Shown here: positions 58,501 through 64,000 of the stretch, one piece after another
Layout: every line of letters begins with the position of its first letter
How positions within the stretch are numbered: the stretch's first letter is position 1
Assembly: GCF_037975245.1 (NCBI RefSeq)
Contig: NC_092567.1
Span: forward strand, 15,991,876-16,055,875
Direction: 5' to 3'
DNA from: Apostichopus japonicus
Lineage: Eukaryota > Echinodermata > Holothuroidea > Aspidochirotida > Stichopodidae
DNA length: 64,000 nt
Notes under the pieces: model-generated
Told to the model about the DNA's origin: nothing
The model's database searches: none
What the model saw: only the letters and a program-made list of their open reading frames with translations
Made by a program: the position numbers and the translations under genes

Positions 58501-61500
58501 AGCTGATTTAAAACCGTTCACAGTATTGCACATTTTTTACATGTTCTGGAAGTGAGTTCCACAGACAGTGGCATCGCCAAGGGGGGGGGGCAAGGGGGGG
58601 CACGTGCCCCCCTGGAAAAACTAGTGCTCCCCGAGTGCCCCCCCATCTGAGATTTGGGTTGGTAAAAAAATATATATATATTTTGTTATATTCAACTCCC
58701 ATCATCTGAGTTGGTTTTTCATAAGGACAAAGAAGCACAGTAATTCGTATTTTCTTCAAATGAGCTGCGAAAAAATGAAAAAGTTTATCCTTGACCGTCG
58801 GGTATCGAAGTCGTAACCTGCGCCATCACAAAAGGTGTCGATATATACATTGAATGTGTCAGTGCTCACGCCATACCAGCGGCTATACACGTCCGCTTCG
58901 CGAGCTACATGACTCATCGTTCAAAACAATGAATTTCCCTGTTCTGGCTGTGCTGCAGCCGTGTTTTTATTTCCTAGGAAGTAGGACTAATATTCAGAAA
59001 ATCACTAGGGTGCAGTCCAATCAAATTCCTGAAAAGTAGGCCACCCCTACTCTCCAGAGAACACTATTTCTGGACCTTTATCATGATTCTGACATCAGAA
59101 TATGAAAGAACGCGCTTTATTTTTTCTGGACTGATGAGTAATATCGTTGTTAAAATCATTACCTCAAAAATAGCAATTTCTGGAGATATCTTCAGATCGA
59201 ATTTAGCATCAAATGTGGCACCATTTTGCATCTAGCCCATCCTCTGTATGCGAAAATTTTCCAAAGGGGAGGGGGGCACCCCCTCCCCTTAAACCCCTCC
59301 CCCAGGACTGCGATCCGTATCCACCTAAGTGCCCCCCATCAAATGCTGGTGCCCCCCCTGTGCCCCCCCAGACTGAAAAGTCTGGTGACGCCACTGTTTT
59401 TACTCATAGGGATGAGTAACATCAGCGATGAATTAGAGCGAAGTGAGCAATGTGGATGATGGTCAGAGCTGAAACAAGTTGGTGAGGTAGCTTCCTCCTA
59501 CATTGTGCATACATTTGAACACCATCAGAAATAGTTTGTAGTTGATTTGTTCACGTATTGGGAGCCAGTGGAGTTCAATGGATGGTCTCATTGAGGGAAT
59601 CATCCTTACTGCCATCCAGAAATAGGGATGTCATCAGTTTGTTATAAAATCAAGTCTTAACCAAACCTAAAATTTCTTCAAATAAATCTATCTTTGAGGA
59701 AACCTGCTTGCTGATGCAAATTGAGGGACACTTATGTTCTTTCATGAATTGGGTGGGGGGGTGGGGGTGGTGCCCTCTCCCGGTCCCCAAGATTTGACTC
59801 TACTTGTCATGTTCATAAGAGAACTATGGAAGATTTTGCATAAAATTTTACGACAACGCTACCCCTATATAATCAGCCAAAAGTGGACAGGTTCCAAGGT
59901 TCAGGAGTGATTTTGCATCGAAAAATATGCAATATCGCAAGTGTGCTTATAAATTTAACTGGGGAGCAAAAATAAAGATATATTTCATAATTTTTGCTTT
60001 ATTGGCATTGTTTTTAATTCCTTACCTTTGTTTATAATACTTAGACAAGTCTTTTCATTTTCATTTGTTCATTACCAAATTACTTCAAACACTTGCAACG
60101 ACGCAAGAAACAAAACAGCGCTGACCTTTGACCCCCGAGGTTATATACTTACTCTGGTGAGCTTTCCGGAGTGAGAGAGACGTCGTCTTGTTCCACGCTT
60201 AACATTTTTCTTCGATGGAACCTCGGCGATCCTAGAATACTATTTTTCAAACTATTTAATCTCACCCTCCAGGGCACTGGCTGTACATTCTGAGGGTTGT
60301 TAATGTTATTACTGCCGGATGTGAGGATGCCTGTATGGCCACCTGATGTTAATATTCCCGTATGGCTCATAGGGCCCGATTCTGAATGCTGCCTGAAGAA
60401 GTCACGAGGGCTGTGCTGGGGTGACGAGGCAGGGCTGCTCGATAAGCTGCGACTTCTGTTATGTAGAAAGAGAAACGTCACAAAAGAGCTTTCAAAATAG
60501 CCTATTTTAATACAATTTAATTTTTTAAGTTCTAAGTAGCAAAGAATACATTCAGGTGGATCTGGGTTAGGTGTGAACTTTAAAGCGATAAATATTATAG
60601 CTGACCCCCAAATTTTTTTTTTTTGAAGCATACGACAGGTTGAACAATGACTGTGAGTCACATCCCTATCATGGTATTAATAAAAGCTAGCAGTATTGTT
60701 TTCAATCGAACTGTAAACTTACCCTCATCTTTCGTAGACATATCATATTTGCAGATAATTGACTATCACCAGTTTCATTATGTTTTCAAATCCAAAAGGT
60801 GAGTTGGATATATAGTAGTGAAATGGGTGCAATAAGTAGGGTGGGGGGGGCAGGGGGGTGAGTGGAGATGTTTCAAAATTTTGCAGTTTCTTTGCACTGC
60901 AATTTGTTGCAATTATCTATGATAGCCAAATTGATTACAAGTTCAAAGAATCTTAGGAAGAATTAAGACAATGCATCCCCCCAGGGATGAGACTGAGCCG
61001 GGGAAAAAAAATCTGAAATTTATCGATCGCCGTCCTGGAGGAGGGGTTTAAGGGGAGGGGGTGTCCCCCTCCCCTTTAGAAATTTTTTTGTCAGGTAAGG
61101 AGGGCTTAGATGCAAAATGGTGGACTCTAGATGGAATCTATCACATCACGTAACTCGCCAAAAAAGTGTGGAATTTCTGCTTGTATAATTTATCCATTAG
61201 CTTTTTTGAACCAAAAAAAAGGCTTTTTTGCTTGCTTTGTGCTACTTGATTCCACCACTAGTCAAATTCGGTGTTCCTTCCCTTCACAGTCCAGCATGTT
61301 CGGCAAAAAAAAAAGAAAAAAAAAATTTAAAAAATGATAAAAAACGCGAATTACGAGAAAAAACGCGAAAATGAAAAAAAAAAAAAAAATCGGATATCCG
61401 CGTTTCATCGGAAGAGTCTCATGCCTGATCCCCCCCCCCCCACCCAAAAAAAAAACCCCAATCTATCCTTGCTATAAAAATATCTTTTAGATCGAGATAT

Positions 61501-62615
61501 GAAGAAGCATACAGGAGAATGGAGTCAAAACATCATGCAAATGAATATGCAAATGAAAATTATTCAAATTGCACAGAGCATGATGAAAGTCTTGTTACAA
61601 TTTGCCTGCGATAAACTTGAAGTCCAGACACTACATTAGGAAGTCATGTGGGGGATGGGGGAGGTAGGGGGGTGGGGGTCTGGGGAGATATACTACACAG
61701 CATTCACATGTACAATACTACAGTTCATAGTCTCTCTCTCTCTCTGTTTGAGAAAATGCCAAAGTGCTTCTCAAAGAAATTACCCTACCAATGCCAATAA
61801 ATGCTGCAATGAAGATTGGCTCGTACTATTCACTCGACTCAAATTTCAAATTGTAGAATTTCTCTGTTCTTTGTATAAAGTTCATTAAATGGTCGAGTTT
61901 TAAGAATTTTTAAAACAACTGATTAAGATTTAGCATTCCGGCCTGCACCGAGGAGCCGACACATGATGATCAAAATTCGGCTTCTATTTTGGTAACATTG
62001 AAAAGATTTTAGCACATTTTAAAGGTGAATATATTGAAAAAAACGGAAAATAAATAGCAGAAATATTTACTGGCACTTTAATCTATCCCCTTTCTCTTAC
62101 ATTGTGACACAGCGTGAGGTGAAACGCAGATGCAAACGTTAAATAAGTAAATCTATACGACCCGCTTAAAAATATCACTAATAAATGCAGGACATCTAGA
62201 CTAAATAGACCACCGGCGTAGTAGTCACTCTCACTGAACTGGCATTCAACCTTACAGTAGATATGAATCTGAATAAATTTGAATAATTATGCATTATTCC
62301 ACAGAGAGACACAAAAAGACTCTTTCTCTCAACGAGACTGTTGTATAAAAAATTATATATAAAAAAATTTATATATAAAAAAAAATTCATATATAAACAT
62401 TTTTTATACATAAAAAAAATTTATATACAAAAAATTATATATAAAAAATTTATATTTTTTATTGTATAAAAAATTAATGAAAAAGTACCCTGAGTTTGAA
62501 TAAATAGGGATAGCTCTCCTGGCAGGAGACAGAGAGCTCTCGCGATGAAGGTCCAGGGACTTGCGCTCGGACCGCCTCCGATGGAATGAGTCCACTCTCT
62601 TACGAGGTGGGTCCA
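49276..62615 (-). CDS. BRSK: BRSK (SAD) kinase, last five coding exons
   Basis: Exons 62615-62489, 60455-60153, 53550-53424, 52210-52030 and 49538-49276 (stop) join with matching phases (2 nt, 1 nt, 1 nt, 0, 2 nt carried in). They encode [14 protein letters not shown] and RRAI (the conserved linker after the UBA region), a Ser-rich stretch, [25 protein letters not shown] and LTPESSPE, then [39 protein letters not shown] and GPSKRFRKV. This order is that of BRSK1/BRSK2, AMPK-related kinases that control neuronal polarity and synapse formation; the last part corresponds to the autoinhibitory/KA1 region. The catalytic and UBA domains lie right of the window. The KA1 part is more diverged than the LGSPRFHRR block. 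The tail after KRFRKV is unrelated in sequence to the vertebrate tail and is Ser/Glu-rich. Confidence 0.92.
49539..50371. other. BRSK intron, left part
   Basis: No exon. A 21-bp sequence TATCAAAAAGCTACAACAAAG-like occurs twice (49937 and 50046), giving a short direct repeat. Confidence 0.4.
50372..50749. mobile_element. CATAGGCGTAGG hAT-type MITE, intact, 378 bp
   Basis: Left end CACAGGCGTAG, right end GGCTCCTACGCCTATG, TSD CCTATATA exact (50364-50371, 50750-50757). Interior matches 31324-31671, including AATTCGGGCAATATGCTGAG. Confidence 0.9.
50995..51353 (-). repeat. PLE 3' tail, copy 2
   Basis: Directly follows the GIY-YIG remnant on the - strand. Same order of motifs as 1955-2225: a pyrimidine-rich tract (- strand), then a GATCCTGCTAGGATC inverted repeat and CTTACTTTTAC at the end. 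Confidence 0.65.
51354..51545 (-). pseudogene. Penelope-like element, GIY-YIG C-terminal remnant
   Basis: 63 codons reading [38 protein letters not shown] and a stop. The HFNLPNH and LxTxxPxGLN motifs are the C-terminal end of PLE endonucleases. The rest of the element is absent, as expected for a 5'-truncated insertion. Confidence 0.75.
52030..52210 (-). CDS. BRSK: BRSK exon y
   Basis: Acceptor CACCCTTTAG, donor [28 protein letters not shown], then [19 protein letters not shown] and [10 protein letters not shown], aligned with FRAEYK..GPAVFQKPVKFQVDI..FTLLSG of vertebrate BRSK. Confidence 0.9.
52334..52643 (-). repeat. tRNA-derived SINE
   Basis: The - strand head (52643-52579) has GGCTAAGGC (D-arm-like) and GGTTCGATTCCTGC (B box). 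The body contains GGGTGGAGAGAGGC and GCATCTTGCCCAAGG on the + strand, and the tail has TTTATATAGCGCTTT with CGCGCTTTACAG. This layout is a widespread SINE type of marine invertebrates. Confidence 0.7.
52735..52830 (-). repeat. Second tRNA-like sequence
   Basis: GGAGTGTTACAGTAGCTCAGTG (A box) and GAGTTCGAGTCACTCC on the - strand; GGAGTG and CACTCC can pair as an acceptor stem. The anticodon arm is too long and irregular for a normal tRNA, so a SINE head or tRNA pseudogene is likely. Confidence 0.55.
53424..53550 (-). CDS. BRSK: BRSK exon x (start of the KA1-like region)
   Basis: Acceptor TTTTTTTTTCTTCAG, donor TCT|GTAAGT. One base completes Glu, then [20 protein letters not shown] and [13 protein letters not shown], aligned with the vertebrate KKSWFGNFI..IKADIVHAFLS. 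The + strand frame over this exon is a shadow. Confidence 0.88.
53930..55400 (+). repeat. 399-bp satellite, three full units and a diverged one
   Basis: GATCAGAAGGTACCTTTGAC starts at corresponding points 54256, 54655 and 55054 (period 399). Units also share CACATGACCGTTAAGTTTG, CAACTTGTCCCAAAATATCA and CTAGTTTTTTATCATTAATTG. A diverged unit begins near 53930. Each of the three units has four perfect AGGTCA half-sites. It sits in the BRSK intron between exons 53550 and 60153. Confidence 0.88.
54321..54354 (+). promoter_or_regulatory. Cluster of AGGTCA half-sites (DR4, DR5, DR1)
   Basis: AGGTCA at 54321, 54331, 54342 and 54349, giving spacers of 4, 5 and 1 bases. These are the spacings bound by nuclear-receptor dimers (DR4 type TR/LXR, DR5 type RAR, DR1 type HNF4/RXR). 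Copies at 54721-54753 (DR3, DR5, DR1) and 55119-55152 (DR4, DR5, DR1). Function is untested. Confidence 0.4.
55538..55570. repeat. (CA)n and hairpin GGTTCCTT..AAGGAACC
   Basis: A (CA)n run followed at 55588-55613 by GGTTCCTTTTGCTAAAGCAA and GGAACC, an inverted pair that forms a short hairpin; looks like the end of a dispersed element. Confidence 0.6.
55640..56924. other. BRSK intron, no recognisable feature
   Basis: No exon, RNA or repeat supported. Confidence 0.4.
56925..57226. mobile_element. hAT-type MITE, 302 bp
   Basis: CAGGCACGTAGCGATG at the left, GGCTACGCGCCTG at the right, flanks GCTCAGGC and GTTCAGGC (7 of 8). Contains the shared module at 57003-57046. Type copy of the family that includes 23640-23900 and 32980-33220. 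Confidence 0.82.
57583..58160 (+). repeat. 170-bp tandem repeat, about 3.4 copies
   Basis: TCTGATTGGCTTTTAA..ATTGTGAAGCATTCCAGGAA recurs at 57585, 57755, 57923 and 58093. Other shared pieces are GTAAGCCTTCATTGTTGTAG and CCTGCAAGTATTTCTGACTT. Confidence 0.88.
58399..59500. repeat. TTTATATAGCGCC dispersed repeat, split by a hAT-like insertion
   Basis: 58399-58565 reads TTTATATAGCGCC, CTCGTAGCGCTTAACAGAAT, GGTGAAAAGATACG and GGAAGTGAGTTCCACA. The same kind of unique repeat sequence resumes after 59396 (GCGAAGTGAGCAATGTGG and on). Recognised from its motifs; the family name is not known to me. Confidence 0.55.
58566..59396. mobile_element. hAT-like element with CAGTGGC ends
   Basis: CAGTGGCATCGCCAAGGG at the left and GGTGACGCCACTG at the right are inverted. 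No TSD is visible, perhaps because of a deletion at one side. GGCACCCCCTCCCCTTAAAC and the preceding pieces link it to 26898-27270. Confidence 0.65.
59501..60152. other. BRSK intron, no recognisable feature
   Basis: No exon or RNA. A G-run at 59754-59770. Confidence 0.4.
60153..60455 (-). CDS. BRSK: BRSK exon w
   Basis: Acceptor CATAACAG, donor [26 protein letters not shown], two copies of HTGILTSG, then [24 protein letters not shown] and SLTPESSPE, the best conserved BRSK linker block. Confidence 0.95.
60982..61427. mobile_element. hAT-like element, 446 bp
   Basis: CAGGGATGAGACTGAGCC left and AGTCTCATGCCTG right are inverted; flanks ATCCCCC on both sides. Its interior has GGTTTAAGGGGAGGGGGTG, the inverted counterpart of the 26898 and 58566 elements. 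A-rich near the right end. Confidence 0.65.
61428..62345. other. BRSK intron, no recognisable gene
   Basis: (TC)n near 61733-61746; no exon supported. Confidence 0.4.
62346..62477. repeat. AT-rich degenerate tandem array at the BRSK exon v donor
   Basis: About seven degenerate units of roughly 16-22 bp of the type AAAAAATTTATATATA, starting about 12 nt inside the intron from the donor at 62488. Confidence 0.75.
62489..62615 (-). CDS. BRSK: BRSK exon v
   Basis: Acceptor CTGTTCTGTAG, donor GG|GTACTT. Two bases complete a Val codon, then [20 protein letters not shown], a Ser-rich part and [21 protein letters not shown] is diagnostic for BRSK. The donor is followed within about 15 nt by an AT-rich degenerate tandem array. 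Confidence 0.92.
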
Positions 62616-62663
62616 CTACAGAACAGAGGAGATGAAATGAAACAGATGAGATGGATGCAAACG

Positions 62664-64000
62664 GAATTTAAATACCTTACTACTAAGAACTGATAAAAGA
62701 GGTCGACATTAGGAATTTAAATACCTTACTACTAAGAACTGATAAAAGAGGTGGACATTAGGAATTTAAATACCTTACTACTAAGAACTGATAAAAGAGG
62801 TGGACATTAGGAATTTAAATACCTTACTACTAAGAACTGATAAAAGAGGTGGACATTAGGAATTTAAATACCTTACTACTAAGAACTGATAAAAGAGGTG
62901 GACATTAGGAATTTAAATACCTTACTACTAAGAACTGATAAAAGAGGTCGACATTAGGAATTTAAATACCTTACTACTAAGAACTGATAAAAGAGGTGGA
63001 CATTAGGAATTTAAATACCTTACTACTAAGAACTGATAAAAGAGGTGGACATTAGGAATTTAAATACCTTACTACTAAGAACTGATAAAAGAGGTGGACA
63101 TTAGGAATTTAAATACCTTACTACTAAGAACTGATAAAAGAGGTGGACATTAGGAATTTAAATACCTTACTACTAAGAACTGATAAAAGAGGTGGACATT
63201 AGGAATTTAAATACCTTACTACTAAGAACTGATAAAAGAGGTGGACATTAGGAATTTAAATACCTTACTACTAAGAACTGATAAAAGAGGTGGACATTAG
63301 GAATTTAAATACCTTACTACTAAGAACTGATAAAAGAGGTCGACATTAGGAATTTAAATACCTTACTACTAAGAACTGATAAAAGAGGTGGACATTAGGA
63401 ATTTAAATACCTTACTACTAAGAACTGATAAAAGAGGTGGACATTAGGAATTTAAATACCTTACTACTAAGAACTGATAAAAGAGGTCGACATTAGGAAT
63501 TTAAATACCTTACTACTAAGAACTGATAAAAGAGGTGGACATTAGGAATTTAAATACCTTACTACTAAGAACTGATAAAAGAGGTGGACATTAGGAATTT
63601 AAATACCTTACTACTAAGAACTGATAAAAGAGGTGGACATTAGGAATTTAAATACCTTACTACTAAGAACTGATAAAAGAGGTCGACATTAGGAATTTAA
63701 ATACCTTACTACTAAGAACTGATAAAAGAGGTGGACATTAGGAATTTAAATACCTTACTACTAAGAACTGATAAAAGAGGTGGACATTAGGAATTTAAAT
63801 ACCTTACTACTAAGAACTGATAAAAGAGGTGGACATTAGGAATTTAAATACCTTACTACTAAGAACTGATAAAAGAGGTGGACATTAGGAATTTAAATAC
63901 CTTACTACTAAGAACTGATAAAAGAGGTGGACATTAGGAATTTAAATACCTTACTACTAAGAACTGATAAAAGAGGTGGACATTAGGAATTTAAATACCT
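62664..64000. repeat. 49-bp minisatellite, about 27 copies, open at the right edge
   Basis: Unit GAATTTAAATACCTTACTAC, then TAAGAACTGATAAAAGAGGT, then SGACATTAG. Units are almost identical; the main variant is GTCGAC versus GTGGAC (C in units 1, 6, 14, 17 and 21). It starts 48 nt upstream of the exon v acceptor and reaches the window end. On the - strand each unit has CCTCTTTTATCAG (acceptor-like) and AGTAAG|GTATTT (donor-like) 14 nt apart. Confidence 0.97.

Noticed and set aside
1-64000. CRISPR arrays, prokaryotic operons or phage genes
   Set aside because: Tandem arrays here are head-to-tail without unique spacers, and genes are spliced; the DNA is eukaryotic.

Overview
This is a eukaryotic (metazoan) genomic window: multi-exon genes with GT-AG introns of about 0.7-9 kb, AATAAA signals, tRNA-derived SINEs, Penelope-like and hAT-type elements, (TA)n microsatellites and many tandem arrays. 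The protein families and the repeat landscape fit a marine invertebrate deuterostome, possibly an echinoderm such as a sea cucumber. The species is an inference and is not proven by anything here.

Layout. (1) 1-1.1 kb, + strand: the last two exons of an SH3-domain protein. (2) 5.6-16.6 kb, - strand: nine phase-consistent exons of an FNBP4 (formin-binding protein 4) orthologue, converging on the SH3 gene. Its N-terminal exon(s) were not found. (3) 16.6-35.5 kb: a transposon-dense stretch with 490-bp tandem repeats, several hAT-type elements with intact 8-bp target-site duplications (one of them a three-fold nested composite), a diverged segmental duplication, an unassigned - strand terminal exon with its own polyA signal, and a solo-LTR-like element between (TA)n tracts. 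(4) 35.8-37.4 kb, + strand: an intronless FAD-linked oxidase of the aldonolactone oxidase type. (5) 37.4-49.2 kb: gene-poor, with a 70-bp perfect palindrome and a U2 snRNA-like fragment. (6) 49.3-62.6 kb, - strand: the last five coding exons of a BRSK/SAD kinase (linker and C-terminal KA1-like region); the kinase domain lies beyond the right edge. (7) 62.66 kb to the end: a 49-bp minisatellite of about 27 nearly identical copies in the BRSK intron.

The genes show no operon-like relation. FNBP4 (nuclear, splicing/formin-linked WW protein) and BRSK (neuronal polarity kinase) are housekeeping or neuronal genes that happen to be neighbours.

The most striking pattern is that tandem arrays repeatedly start at or within a few tens of bases of exon borders. 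In FNBP4 a 33-bp array and a 25-bp array each begin at a 5' splice site, so the authentic donor is the first repeat unit, and a 490-bp repeat ends 2 nt from a 3' splice site. In BRSK one exon has an AT-rich array on its donor side and the 49-bp array on its acceptor side. A second notable feature is a 399-bp satellite in a BRSK intron whose units carry perfect AGGTCA direct repeats (DR4 or DR3, DR5, DR1).
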